From Candidatus Zipacnadia bacterium (GTDB taxonomy: Bacteria; Armatimonadota; Zipacnadia; JALGUG01): a stretch of 42,600 nt of DNA. The translations under genes and the position numbers were made by a program. The stretch lies in assembly GCA_029820995.1 (NCBI GenBank), contig JALGUG010000049.1:1-42600 (forward strand), written 5' to 3'. A model generated the notes under the pieces. That model saw nothing but the letters and a program-made list of their open reading frames with translations, was not told the origin of the DNA and did not search any database. Positions 27,339-36,217 of the stretch are shown here, in pieces (position 1 is the first letter of the stretch; each line of letters opens with the position of its first letter).

Positions 27339-28142
27339 ATGGACTACGTGCCGCCGATCGAGACGCTGGAGCTGGCGGACCTGTACGACATCATCAACGA
27401 GCAGTTCATTGACTATGATGCTCAGGCGGCGATGGTGGAGGCCGCGGTCAACCGGTGGGGCCTGGAGGGCCGCCGGGCGCTCGACCTGGGCTGCGCCACA
27501 GGCCAGCATGCGCGGCGATTGGCTGCGGCGGGCTTTCAGGTCGTCGGAATAGACATCTCGCCACGCCTCATCGAGATTGCCCGTAGCAAAGCAGAGGAGG
27601 CGGGGTTGTCGGCCACCTTCCATGTGGGCGACATCTCTGCGCTCGACGACGATGAGCAATTCGATGTGGCTCTCAGCCTTAACTACGTGCTGAGCTACCT
27701 CTACAGCAATGATGTCTTGTGGGATTGCCTGTGCGCCGTCGCACAGGCCCTGCGACCCGGTGGGCTCTTCGTGTTCGATCATCACTGCTTCCTGCCACCG
27801 CACGGCGAGGCCCCGCCTGCTGAGTGGACCGAAGAATGCCGCTTGGGCGACGTGCGGCTGGTCGTGAGGCACCGACAGCACCTGGAAGCGCTGACCGGGA
27901 TGGTGCACGACAAGCTTGCCTACGAGTTCTATCGCGGCGAAAAACTCCAAAAAAGCCTGACCTCGCAAGAGGTGCGCCGGGTGATGTTTCCCCCGGACCT
28001 GTTCATGCACGTGGAGAACGCGGGCTTTACCGTGCTCGGCGCCTTTGAACGCTGGGACCTGGATACGCCCGCGACCACGCCGGCGTTCGTCGCCGTTGCG
28101 CAGCGGCCGCCAAGCTCCTCCGAGGCCGGTGAGAGTGCCTGA
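27339..28142 (+). CDS. Class I SAM-dependent methyltransferase
   Basis: 267-residue cytoplasmic methyltransferase with the seven-strand fold. Motif I is LDLGCATGQHARRLA (about 49-63), followed by VVGIDIS, the acidic GDISALDDD, and the motif after LRPGGLFVFD. The N-terminus (LYDIINEQFIDYDAQA) resembles small-molecule methyltransferases of the Methyltransf_25 type. The substrate is unknown. Its stop shares a base with the ATG of the next gene (TGATG), so translation of the ABC-F gene is probably coupled to it. The start ATG is 4 bases after the upstream stop, with GGAAGGG inside the end of the previous gene. Confidence 0.85.
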   Translation: MDYVPPIETLELADLYDIINEQFIDYDAQAAMVEAAVNRWGLEGRRALDLGCATGQHARRLAAAGFQVVGIDISPRLIEIARSKAEEAGLSATFHVGDISALDDDEQFDVALSLNYVLSYLYSNDVLWDCLCAVAQALRPGGLFVFDHHCFLPPHGEAPPAEWTEECRLGDVRLVVRHRQHLEALTGMVHDKLAYEFYRGEKLQKSLTSQEVRRVMFPPDLFMHVENAGFTVLGAFERWDLDTPATTPAFVAVAQRPPSSSEAGESA

Positions 28143-30088
28143 TGCCCCTGCTGGTGCTGGACGGCGTGACGAAGTACTACGGCGCCGAGCTAATCCTCGA
28201 CGGTGTCTCCCTGGCCATTGATCGCCGCGAGCGCCTGGGCCTCATTGGTGCGAACGGGACCGGCAAGACGACCCTGCTGCGGATTGCAGCCGGAGAGTTG
28301 AGCCCCGACGAGGGACAAGTCGTGGCCGCACGCGGAGCGAGTATTGCGTACCTGTCGCAGGATCCGGAGCTGGACGGGACGGACACGCTCTGGACCGATG
28401 TCATGTCGTTGTACACGGACCTGCAGGGCCTGGAAGACCGCCTCAATCGCCTGGCCGTACAGATGGAGCAGCCGCAGGTGCGGCGAGACGAAGACCGGAT
28501 GCAGCAGCTCCTGACCGAGCACGCCGAGCTCCATCACCGGTTCGAGACAGCGGGCGGATACGAGTACGAGACCACCGCCAAGAAGGTCCTCAGCGGCCTG
28601 GGACTGGGCGAGGATCACTGGCACCGATCCCCGGCCTCCTTCTCCGGCGGCGAGAAGAGTCGCGCGGCCCTGGCCAAGCTACTCTTGTCGGAGCCCGATC
28701 TGTTGCTGCTGGACGAGCCGACCAATCACCTGGACATCCAGGGCCTGGAGTGGCTGGAGGAATACCTCCGCAGCTTCCCCGGCGCGATCCTTGTGGTCGC
28801 GCACGACCGGAGCTTCCTCGACCGCACCACCCAGCGCATCGTGGAGTTGGAGCATCACCAGCTTGAAGAATACCGCGGCAACTACTCCGCCTACCTGAAG
28901 CAGAAGGAGCAGCGCCTCCTGACCTGGCAGCGCACGTACGAGCGGCAGCAACAAGACCTCCAACGGCAGAGGGAGATCATTCGGTTCCTGCTGGGCACCG
29001 GCAACGAGAAGCGGATCCGACAGGCGCGCAGCCGGGAGAAGCTCCTGGAGCACATTGATGTGATTGATCCGCCGCCGGCGCAGCGCAAGAAGATGCAGAT
29101 CGCCTTCACCCCCAGGATCCGCGGCGGCAACGAAATCCTGGACTTCGTGGGCGTGGCGAAGTCCTTTGGCGGCCGGTCGCTCTTCGAGGACGCCACCTTC
29201 CACATCCACCGCGGTCAGCGCGTCGGGCTGATCGGGCCCAACGGTTCCGGCAAGACCACGCTGCTGCGCATCGCGCTCGGTCTGGAGCGGGCGACCGCGG
29301 GCCGCGCCGCTCTGGGCCGGAGCGTAGTGGTGGGCTATCTCGAGCAAGAGCCCACCGGATTGACCGACGAGAACCAGGTCATCGAGGAGCTGCGCGAACT
29401 GCTTCCGCAGTTCACCGCCGGCGAGGTGCGGAGCCTGCTGGCGCGCTTCCTGTTCTTCGGCGATGACGTGTTCAAGCGCGTAGGCGACCTCTCCGGCGGC
29501 GAGAAGAGCCGGCTCCTGCTCGCGAAGCTAATCCTTCAGGGACCAACCTTCCTTGTGCTCGACGAGCCGACCAACCACCTTGATATCCCCTCTCGTCAGG
29601 CCGTCGAGAACGCCCTCCTGCAGTATCAGGGCACGCTGCTCCTCGTGTCCCACGACCGCTACCTCCTCGACAAAGTCTGTCGGCGACTGCTCATCCTCGG
29701 CGATGGTCGCGTGCGCGCGCATGAGGGCAACTTCAGCCATTGGCGCCGGTGGTTGCGACAGCAAGCGGAGCAAGCCGCGGTCCAAGCCGAAGCCGAGCGC
29801 CTGACGCGAGCCGCCGCCCAGCGTGAGGCGCAACGCCGGGCCCGGCGACGCAAGCGACCCGGCGAATCCGCCGTTCGCGGGCCGGCGGCCAATCCGGAGG
29901 AGCTGGAACAGCGGGTGCAGGACCTGGAGCGCAAGATCGCCCTGATCGAGCAGCGGCTGCAAACCGCGGCCGGCGCCGATCCGCGTTACGTCCGCGGCCT
30001 TTCGATGCAACACGCGCTGCTGTCCCAACAGCTCACGGAGACCTTGACGCGGTGGGAACAGGCCCTCGCTGAGGCGGAGGAGGCCTAA
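28142..30088 (+). CDS. ABC-F family ATPase (Uup/EttA-like)
   Basis: Soluble twin-cassette ATPase of 648 residues that should act on the ribosome rather than in transport; there are no membrane spans. Cassette 1 has Walker A GANGTGKTT (36-44), signature FSGGEKSRAALAKL and Walker B LLLLDEPTNHLD. Cassette 2 has GPNGSGKTT, LSGGEKSRLLLAKL and LVLDEPTNHLD. The linker between them is long and charged (QRTYERQQQDLQRQREIIRFLL), as in the P-site tRNA interaction motif region. A C-terminal basic coiled coil (about residues 545-648) resembles the DNA- or RNA-binding tail of Uup. The ATG overlaps the preceding stop. ABC-F subfamily cannot be fixed by eye, and an antibiotic-resistance role is not suggested. 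Confidence 0.93.
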   Translation: MPLLVLDGVTKYYGAELILDGVSLAIDRRERLGLIGANGTGKTTLLRIAAGELSPDEGQVVAARGASIAYLSQDPELDGTDTLWTDVMSLYTDLQGLEDRLNRLAVQMEQPQVRRDEDRMQQLLTEHAELHHRFETAGGYEYETTAKKVLSGLGLGEDHWHRSPASFSGGEKSRAALAKLLLSEPDLLLLDEPTNHLDIQGLEWLEEYLRSFPGAILVVAHDRSFLDRTTQRIVELEHHQLEEYRGNYSAYLKQKEQRLLTWQRTYERQQQDLQRQREIIRFLLGTGNEKRIRQARSREKLLEHIDVIDPPPAQRKKMQIAFTPRIRGGNEILDFVGVAKSFGGRSLFEDATFHIHRGQRVGLIGPNGSGKTTLLRIALGLERATAGRAALGRSVVVGYLEQEPTGLTDENQVIEELRELLPQFTAGEVRSLLARFLFFGDDVFKRVGDLSGGEKSRLLLAKLILQGPTFLVLDEPTNHLDIPSRQAVENALLQYQGTLLLVSHDRYLLDKVCRRLLILGDGRVRAHEGNFSHWRRWLRQQAEQAAVQAEAERLTRAAAQREAQRRARRRKRPGESAVRGPAANPEELEQRVQDLERKIALIEQRLQTAAGADPRYVRGLSMQHALLSQQLTETLTRWEQALAEAEEA

Positions 30089-30144
30089 GCAACTGGGCGC
30101 GCGCTCTGGGCTGCTCGGATCCGAGACCGTCCGGGAGGTCCGCA

Positions 30145-30978
30145 ATGAACATCGCCGTCTCGACCGCTTCCTTCGGCCGGGCATTTCGCGACAACAAGCT
30201 TGACCTTGCCGATTTCCCGCAGGTCTGTGACCGCGCCGGCGTCGAGGCCATCGAGCTCAATGACTTCTGCCTGAAGGGCGACTGGAGCATCATCCGCAAC
30301 CTGAAGCGAGCGGCCGCCAGGCACGGCCTCGGCGTGTGCGCCGTGGCCATCGAGAACAACTACTATCGTGCCTCACCGGCTGAGATCGAGCGGGAACGAG
30401 CGCACATCGAGGAATACCTCGATATCGCGTACTTCCTCGGCGCGCCACTGCTCCGAGTGAACACCTCCCCGTACGGCAAAAACGTCCCCGAGTCAATCAT
30501 TCCCGAGGGCGTGACCGCGGAGACGGCCTTCGAGGCCGCCGTGCGAACCTTCCGTTCGCTCATGCCCGCGGCGGAGGAGAAAGGCATCACATTCGTGCTT
30601 GAAAACCACGGCGGCATCTCGCGCACTTCGGCCGATCAGCTCCGCATCATGCAGGCGGTCAATTCGGACTGGTTCCGGATCTGCCTGGACACGGGCAACT
30701 ACCACGCAGACCCCATGGCAGGCGCAGACCCCTTTGAGGACTTCCTCGAAGCGACGGAGAGGCTCGCACCGTACCTCGCCTTCTGTCACGCGAAGATCTG
30801 GGACGTCACGCGCGATCTCCGTGAGCCGACGCTGGACTACGATCGCTTCTTCGAGCTGCTTCGCAAGCACAACTGCCGCGGGCCCGTCTCCATCGAGTAC
30901 ATGGGGACCGCCGACGTGATGGAAATGCTGCCGCGATGCGTCGCCCTGCTGAAGCGATGCCGGGAAGGCGCCGCCTAG
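30145..30978 (+). CDS. Sugar phosphate isomerase/epimerase (xylose-isomerase-like TIM barrel)
   Basis: 277-residue TIM-barrel enzyme of the AP-endonuclease-2/xylose isomerase-like family, likely to isomerise or epimerise a sugar or polyol with a divalent metal. Probable metal ligands are Glu153 (LENHGG), Asp182/His187 (DTGNYHADP), His215 (FCHAKIWD) and Glu251 (SIEYMG). The start ATG follows GGGAGGTCC. The gap after the ABC-F gene is 56 bases and contains the palindrome CTCGGATCCGAG. It is convergent with a Gfo/Idh/MocA dehydrogenase, a common partner of this family in sugar and inositol breakdown, although here they are on opposite strands. Substrate unknown. Confidence 0.87.
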   Translation: MNIAVSTASFGRAFRDNKLDLADFPQVCDRAGVEAIELNDFCLKGDWSIIRNLKRAAARHGLGVCAVAIENNYYRASPAEIERERAHIEEYLDIAYFLGAPLLRVNTSPYGKNVPESIIPEGVTAETAFEAAVRTFRSLMPAAEEKGITFVLENHGGISRTSADQLRIMQAVNSDWFRICLDTGNYHADPMAGADPFEDFLEATERLAPYLAFCHAKIWDVTRDLREPTLDYDRFFELLRKHNCRGPVSIEYMGTADVMEMLPRCVALLKRCREGAA

Positions 30979-31005
30979 TGCGCCTCGACTACCGCGAGTG
31001 CGCAC
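30978..31005. terminator. Hairpin between convergent genes, probably a two-way terminator
   Basis: GTGCGC-CTCG (30978-30987) pairs with CGAG-T-GCGCAC (30995-31005) with one bulged T and a 7-base loop. It starts at the last base of the isomerase stop and sits in the 59-base gap before the convergent dehydrogenase gene. There is no strong T-run on either side. Confidence 0.5.
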
Positions 31006-31037
31006 CAGTCGCAGATATCCTGCCCGCCGCCCTCAAA

Positions 31038-32075
31038 CTACCCCACTTCGCGCGGCTCCCCTGAGACGGCTGATTCGTAGATCGCAATTAGCACCTTCTG
31101 GTCCATCAGCCCATCGTGCGCGTCCGGGGTCGTCGGCGTGTCGCTGCGAATGGCGTCCGCGAAGGCGTCAAGCTGTGCCGCGTACATGTCGCAGCCGGCC
31201 GCCGCGGGGCGGACGTAGGCCTGCTGCGCGGCGTCGAAGATCTCCACCTCGGCCAGAACGTTGAAGTACGGGAAGGGCGTCCGGATGTGGACCCGTCCGG
31301 CCTCGCCCTCCACGATCACGCCTTCGTCCCAATCGCCCTGGGTGACTCCCAGAAGCTGGTAATAGCCGCAAGCGCCGTCCGCGTATTCCAGCGCCGCCGT
31401 GTAAATTCGCCCGTCGCCTCTGTCTCCTCGGTACGCAAAAGCCCGCACGATCTCCCCGCCCAGCATCCGCATCAGGTCAATGTTGTGCACGGACATCCCG
31501 ATGAGGTACTGCGAATCGGGCTCGGCCTTCGGGTCCGGGGCCCTCTGGGCGGAACCACGCTCCGTCGGCGGGCGCAGGCTGCGCACATAGCCCCCGTGAT
31601 AGGCGCTGTCAAAGCACCACCCGTTCGTGACCAGTCGCGCCCCCATCTGCTCGTCAATGAACTCCTTGGCCCGGCGAATCGCCGGATCGTGCCGCTTCAT
31701 GCAGCCCATCTGCAGCTTGCAGCCGGTCCGCTCCACGGCCGCCAAGATCGCCTCGCAGTCGGCAACGCTTTCCGCCAGCGGCTTCTCCACCAATACGTGC
31801 TTGCCGGCCTCCAGAGCCGGGATCACGGTGTCCGCGTGGTGCTCGTGGCGGGTCGCGTTGAGAATCGCCTCGACCTCCTCGTCGGCCAGCAGGTCCGCGA
31901 GCGAGCCGTAGACCTTCCCGACGCCATAGCGGTCACCGAACCGGCGGGCCAGATCGGCATCCTGGTCGCACACCGCGACCCATTCGATGTTGGCGGCCTT
32001 GCGCAAGGCAGGCATGTGGGCAATCTGGGCAATGCCGCCTACGCCCAGCAAACCGACGCGTACTTTGTCGGACAC
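31038..32075 (-). CDS. Gfo/Idh/MocA family NAD(P)-dependent dehydrogenase
   Basis: 345-residue oxidoreductase expected to oxidise or reduce a sugar, sugar-nucleotide or cyclitol. The Rossmann start is GLLGVGGIAQIAHMPAL, followed by VAVCDQDADLA, and ILNATRHEHHADTVIPALEAGKHVLVEKP holds the family Glu-Lys-Pro motif with the conserved Lys. The C-terminal alpha/beta domain carries GISVHN-like and DGACGYYQL strands. The GTG start at 32075 follows GAGGAGGG by 6 bases, which is a strong site. It lies 112 bases downstream of the metallo-hydrolase gene on the same strand and faces the isomerase gene. Substrate unknown. Confidence 0.92.
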   Translation of the reverse strand: MSDKVRVGLLGVGGIAQIAHMPALRKAANIEWVAVCDQDADLARRFGDRYGVGKVYGSLADLLADEEVEAILNATRHEHHADTVIPALEAGKHVLVEKPLAESVADCEAILAAVERTGCKLQMGCMKRHDPAIRRAKEFIDEQMGARLVTNGWCFDSAYHGGYVRSLRPPTERGSAQRAPDPKAEPDSQYLIGMSVHNIDLMRMLGGEIVRAFAYRGDRGDGRIYTAALEYADGACGYYQLLGVTQGDWDEGVIVEGEAGRVHIRTPFPYFNVLAEVEIFDAAQQAYVRPAAAGCDMYAAQLDAFADAIRSDTPTTPDAHDGLMDQKVLIAIYESAVSGEPREVG

Positions 32076-32187
32076 GGGAGACCCTCCTCGGCAATTAGAG
32101 TTATCAAGCCTTCCATCTGGCCGCGCACCGCACCTGCACGCTTTCTGTAAGCGCGATGCAAGCCGTGCTCCCCTCCGGCTCGGCTGG

Positions 32188-32919
32188 TCAGAAGCACTTC
32201 GGCACGTACAGCGCCTTCAGCTCCTCGGCTGCCAGGTCCAGGTGCTGCTGGCCGTTCTCCAGGCAGAACACGAAGTGGCCCGGATAGAACCCGTTGATGC
32301 CGAGCGTTGCGAGCTTGCCGAAGTTCTCCCGATAGGCCTCCAGAGAACTGCCGTAGCAATTCAGCAGGCCGATGGCTCCCTTGGCGAACACGATATCGCC
32401 TGAAAACAGGTCAATCCCCCCGGGTCCGTCGTAGACCCAGGCCGTGCTCCCCAGGCTGTGGCTCGGTACAACGACGGCACGCAAGGCCAATTCGCCGAAC
32501 TCCACTGTCTCGCCATCGCCGACGTCTTGCGCCTCGCAGTGCGCGAACTCGTAGTCCATGGGGTACACGCCGGACGGGCGCGCTCGATCCAGTCCCAGCT
32601 CGTGATCCGTGCCGGCACGGACGATGGCGCCCTCCGCAGGGGAAGCATACACCGGACAGCCGAACGCCTTCGAGAGCGCCTGCGCGCCGCCCGCGTGGTC
32701 GGAGTGGGAGTGGGTCAGGAGAATGGCGCGCACAGTGGCGGTCGGCGGCAGGTCTGCGGCGATGTTCTCCAGAATCCGTTCGGGCTCGACGCCGACGCCC
32801 GCGTCTATCAGGACCGCGTCGGGGCCGCGGTGCAGCAAGTACACATGGCAGTCCATCCGGTTGCTCAGACCGAACTGTCCGCTACCCACGAGGCACAGAT
32901 ACTCGTTCACGCGCATCAT
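32188..32919 (-). CDS. Metallo-beta-lactamase-fold hydrolase
   Basis: 243-residue MBL-fold enzyme with two metal sites. Ligands are His70, His72, Asp74 and His75 (THSHSDHAGG), His154 (PSHSLGS), Asp175 (FSGDIVF) and His215 (YPGHF). This set is complete, so hydrolysis is likely. It resembles glyoxalase II-type or generic MBL hydrolases and lacks the features of true beta-lactamases such as a signal peptide. The ATG at 32919 follows AGGAGAATC. The Gfo/Idh/MocA gene is downstream on the same strand, which may mean a shared carbohydrate or lactone pathway; that is inference. A divergent gene begins 80 bases away. Confidence 0.92.
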   Translation of the reverse strand: MMRVNEYLCLVGSGQFGLSNRMDCHVYLLHRGPDAVLIDAGVGVEPERILENIAADLPPTATVRAILLTHSHSDHAGGAQALSKAFGCPVYASPAEGAIVRAGTDHELGLDRARPSGVYPMDYEFAHCEAQDVGDGETVEFGELALRAVVVPSHSLGSTAWVYDGPGGIDLFSGDIVFAKGAIGLLNCYGSSLEAYRENFGKLATLGINGFYPGHFVFCLENGQQHLDLAAEELKALYVPKCF

Positions 32920-32999
32920 GATTCTCCTGATAAGACACCGATTTCTGCTCGCCTGCCCTTTCGCGCCCCGCCCCCGAACGTCCTGCGGCAGCGCAGGTA

Positions 33000-34904
33000 A
33001 TGGCCATCATGAAGAGAAGCTCAGTGTGGGCGCCGAAAGGCCTAGCCATCGTGTCCGATATCGAGCCGCAGAAGGAACAGAGCGAGATCGCACGACCGGT
33101 CCCCCCGCCGGGCTATCGCCGGGACCTGGGGCATGGCCTTGCCTTCTCTCTTGCCGCCGCCTGCCTGGGCCTGCTGCGGGGGCTCAACATCGCGGGCGAG
33201 GACGCGAAGCTCTTGCTGCAGGGGACACAGCTTCGGGTTGACCTTCCGCTGCCCGCCAGGCTGGTCTCGGGCTACGAGTGCGTCGAACGCATAGCCTACT
33301 GGGGCCTGATCTCGTCGGTGGCAGTGGCCGTGCTCTCGGCGGCTCTGGGGCTGATCGTCCTTCATCGGCTGAACACGCGATTCCTGGCCTCGCGTCCTGC
33401 CGACGACGTCCTGAGGCGCGAGCTCAACATGTGGTCACTGGTCTGCGCGTTGCCGCCGTTGCTCTTGGCCGGAGTTGCCGGGCTGGTCGCGTGGCGCCTC
33501 CTAACCCCCGCGGTGCAGGGGGGCGACGTGTTCGCTGGAGCCGTGTTCGGAGGCATTTTGTTCGCCTTGCTGGGCGAGGGCGGCCCTTGGAGCTCGCTGA
33601 CCAGTCTGCTGCCTCGCAGGCCGCCCGACCAATGGGGAGCACTCAGCGCTGGCCTGCTCGGGGCTCTGGCCGGTATCGTGGTCGCCGGCGCCGCTGCCCG
33701 CGACCCTCTGCTCATCGAGCGAGACTTGATGGCCCTGGCGCAGGGGATGTCCGAGTTCGATTGCAGCGTGTGGCACTGGGCGCCCTGGTTGCTGGGGTCT
33801 GTCCACGGCGTCGTGTCTTTTTGTGCCGCGGGCGTGGTCTGGGCACTAGCCAAGCCGCACACGGGTTGGGGCACCCGGCTATTTCAGGCGGCGCCCTCGC
33901 TCCTGGTGGGCCTAACCCTCGGGCTGACCATACACTACGGCTATCAGCGGGTCGCGGTTGGTCGGTACGACTTCGGCGTCACTCTCACGGGAGCGACCCA
34001 TGCCAGGACTGCCTGGCTTGAACCCCGTGCTGTGCTGACAGTGCTGGGACGCGACCGCCCGGTGATCATGGGAGTGGCGCCGCGGCACACGGGTGTGGGC
34101 CTCTCCGACGACGACGAGAACACGCGCCGCGTACTGGCGCTCCTCCAGCGTCGGCAAAACCGCACCGCACTGGCGGCGGAGGCCTTCGTGTATCTGCGCG
34201 ATCGGGCGGCCCTGCAGTGGGACAGCGCCGCTCTGGCCGACACGGCACTACTCTCAGCCCGCCGGGCCCCCTTTCAGTTCATGCAGGCGGCCCTGATGGA
34301 TTCCCTCTCGGCGGCCCACATCGCCCCGCCGACCACCGCCGCAGTGCGGCAACTGGCCGACCCCCATAGCTTCCAGTGCTGCTCGGCGATAGCGCACCGG
34401 CGGGTGGCCGACCTCTTGCAGCGATATGGTTTTCGGGAGACCGCACTGAACTGGTACCGACTCGCCGGAGCATCTCCCCGGGAGATCGAGCGCCTGCGTG
34501 CGGCCCCACCGTTCGTGGTCGGTTCCGTCCGCGGGCAGGTGCTCGTCGGCGAAGCACCTGCAGTGGGCTTTCGGGTGGGGCTAATTGCGGCCTCGCGCGC
34601 CCCAGCCCTGGCAGGCGCTTTGAGCCCGGCGGATCAACTGCTCATCGGCGTCTCGACCGTAACCGATGCCCGGGGCCGGTTCGTCCTAACGGGCCTTGTG
34701 CCGGGGCAATACGCGCTCGCCGTTGCGGCGGAGCGCAGCAAGCTGACGCGCGGCGCGACCTTGGCCGGCCTGGACGCTTCCTTCGCTGAAATCGTCGTAG
34801 CACGCGACCGGCTCGATGTGGACGTGGGATACTTGAGAATCATACCGGGCCAAGAGCCGAGGCCCGCGCCGGCCGGCCGGGGCGCCCTGGGGGGCAGCAT
34901 CTAG
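33000..34904 (+). CDS. Multi-pass membrane protein with C-terminal carboxypeptidase-regulatory-like domain
   Basis: 634-residue protein I do not recognise. About seven hydrophobic spans lie in residues 40-320 (LAFSLAAACLGLL, VAVAVLSAALGLIVL, LLLAGVAGLVAW, AVFGGILFALLG, LLGALAGIVVAGAAA, LGSVHGVVSFCAAGVVWALA, LLVGLTLGLTIHYGY). A mostly helical region follows (about 385-500; ALAAEAFVYLRDRAALQ, RVADLLQRYGFRETALNWYRLAG), possibly TPR-like. The tail (about 510-615) is a beta-sandwich with D-A-R-G-R-F-V-L-T-G-L-V-P-G-Q-Y, the CarboxypepD_reg pattern also seen in the two lipoproteins near 2-4 kb. The start could be ATG 33000 or ATG 33009; neither has a strong Shine-Dalgarno. It is divergent from the MBL hydrolase gene and followed by a HEAT/TPR gene. 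Confidence 0.72.
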   Translation: MAIMKRSSVWAPKGLAIVSDIEPQKEQSEIARPVPPPGYRRDLGHGLAFSLAAACLGLLRGLNIAGEDAKLLLQGTQLRVDLPLPARLVSGYECVERIAYWGLISSVAVAVLSAALGLIVLHRLNTRFLASRPADDVLRRELNMWSLVCALPPLLLAGVAGLVAWRLLTPAVQGGDVFAGAVFGGILFALLGEGGPWSSLTSLLPRRPPDQWGALSAGLLGALAGIVVAGAAARDPLLIERDLMALAQGMSEFDCSVWHWAPWLLGSVHGVVSFCAAGVVWALAKPHTGWGTRLFQAAPSLLVGLTLGLTIHYGYQRVAVGRYDFGVTLTGATHARTAWLEPRAVLTVLGRDRPVIMGVAPRHTGVGLSDDDENTRRVLALLQRRQNRTALAAEAFVYLRDRAALQWDSAALADTALLSARRAPFQFMQAALMDSLSAAHIAPPTTAAVRQLADPHSFQCCSAIAHRRVADLLQRYGFRETALNWYRLAGASPREIERLRAAPPFVVGSVRGQVLVGEAPAVGFRVGLIAASRAPALAGALSPADQLLIGVSTVTDARGRFVLTGLVPGQYALAVAAERSKLTRGATLAGLDASFAEIVVARDRLDVDVGYLRIIPGQEPRPAPAGRGALGGSI

Positions 34905-35017
34905 CATCTGGCTCGCGTCAGCTCATTGCACCGCGAGACGACGCGATGGCCGACAGGTGTAGTGCGAAGAACCGCGAATAACTAGCGCACAACGTGGTGG
35001 CCGGGAGGAGAGCGTCA

Positions 35018-36061
35018 ATGCCAATCTGGCTCTGGTTCATACTCGCGCCGGTCGGTCTGGTCCTGGCGCTGGCTGTGTGGGGATACGTGCGAGCAAGTAG
35101 CACCCGGCGGCTATGGGCGCAGGCCCTGGTGACGGCCGAGGGGTTAGGCGGGCCTGGCCGCTGGCAGCGCATGCAGGCCCGGTGGGAATCCGGTCAGCCC
35201 GGCGCTCGGCTGGGCGTCTTGCTGGCACTCACCAATGAGCCGGATGAGAAGGCTCTGCCGTTGCTGGAGGCTGCCTTTGATGAGCACGCCGTGGACCTGC
35301 GGGCTGCTGCCTGCGCAGCGCTGGGAGAGCTGGGCACGGAGCAGGCGGGGGAGATCCTCCTCCGACGGGGCTTGCCGGACGGCAATTCGCTGGCGCGAGC
35401 CGCCGCGATGGATGCGTTGGGCCGCATGCGCTATGAACCAGCTACTGGCCCTCTGGCTGAGCTGCTCGAGCAGGCGGCCTCGGCCGGTGTCTGGACCGCC
35501 TATCGCCGGGCTCTGTCAGGCATTCGCGCCGCTGAGGCCTTGGGGCGTATCGGTACCAAGGAGGCGAACGAAGCCTTGCGGGCGGCGGAGGGTCGCGGCC
35601 CCGCCGGTGTGCGACAGGCCGTCACCGTCGCGCTGGGCCTCCGAAAGCTGGAGGATGAGGTCGAGGCCGGCAAGGGCACGGTGGAAACCTACGAGAAGCT
35701 TGCCGCAACCTGCCTGGTGAAGAGAGACTACGAGAGAGCCCGACAGTGGCTGGAACGAGCCCTAAACGAAGACCCCGATTCAGGCGCCCTGCACCATCTC
35801 ATGGGGCTGATCCAGCAGCGAACCGGAAATGCGGAGGCCGCCGTCGAAAGCTACGAACGAGCCATCGAACTTGGGTCACTGACCGACCCCTTCCCATACT
35901 TCGGCCTGGCCAGAATCCACGAAGAACACGGCTATCGCCAACGAGCAATCGAGGAGTACCGGAAGTACATCGAGTTGGCTCCCGATGGAGAGCAGGCCGA
36001 CGCGGCGAAAGCGCGCCTCGCCCTCCTGCTGGACCAACAGCAGGAGGACCAAAGCGGCTGA
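35018..36061 (+). CDS. Membrane-anchored HEAT- and TPR-repeat protein
   Basis: 347-residue scaffold-type protein. An N-terminal membrane anchor (PIWLWFILAPVGLVLALAVWGY, about residues 2-24) precedes HEAT-like helical repeats (about 60-220; DLRAAACAALGELG, LARAAAMDALGRMRY, GIRAAEALGRIG). TPR repeats follow (about 225-340; YERARQWLERALNEDPDSGALHHLMG, AAVESYERAIELG, RAIEEYRKYIELAPDG). No enzymatic motif is visible; it probably holds other proteins together at the membrane. I choose the ATG at 35018, 7 bases after GGGAGGAG, over the longer GTG frame from 34994. The downstream chimeric PPIase has its own promoter. Confidence 0.85.
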   Translation: MPIWLWFILAPVGLVLALAVWGYVRASSTRRLWAQALVTAEGLGGPGRWQRMQARWESGQPGARLGVLLALTNEPDEKALPLLEAAFDEHAVDLRAAACAALGELGTEQAGEILLRRGLPDGNSLARAAAMDALGRMRYEPATGPLAELLEQAASAGVWTAYRRALSGIRAAEALGRIGTKEANEALRAAEGRGPAGVRQAVTVALGLRKLEDEVEAGKGTVETYEKLAATCLVKRDYERARQWLERALNEDPDSGALHHLMGLIQQRTGNAEAAVESYERAIELGSLTDPFPYFGLARIHEEHGYRQRAIEEYRKYIELAPDGEQADAAKARLALLLDQQQEDQSG

Positions 36062-36106
36062 TCTCCTACCGGCCCTGCTCGGAAGACAGCCACGGCCCTC
36101 CGTTTC

Positions 36107-36136
36107 TTGACTTTCCTGCGCTGGACAGCTTATAAT
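36107..36136 (+). promoter_or_regulatory. Strong candidate promoter for the chimeric PPIase gene (TTGACT-18-TATAAT)
   Basis: The -35 box TTGACT is at 36107-36112, the -10 box TATAAT at 36131-36136, and the spacer is 18 bases. Transcription should start near 36143 and give a leader of about 75 bases before the GTG at 36218. It begins 45 bases after the stop of the HEAT/TPR gene. Confidence 0.65.
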
Positions 36137-36217
36137 CGCGCCGATAAGTCGCTCGCCGGGGCGGTCCTGGTGTCGAGCCGCCGCCGGCTAGTGTGTCTTG
36201 ACCTGGGAGGGAACTGC

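Noticed and set aside
28142..30088. Antibiotic-resistance ABC-F call
   Set aside because: The general Uup/EttA features are present, but nothing specific to resistance subfamilies can be seen.
30114..30125. Palindrome CTCGGATCCGAG before the isomerase gene
   Set aside because: Short, single copy as far as seen, and expected by chance at this GC content; not listed as a site.
32139..32153. Small hairpin CGCTT-TCTGT-AAGCG after the MBL hydrolase gene
   Set aside because: Only 5 bp of stem with no T-run; too weak to call a terminator.
32188..32919. Beta-lactamase call for the MBL-fold protein
   Set aside because: No signal peptide, and the fold is shared by many hydrolases; only the metal site is supported.
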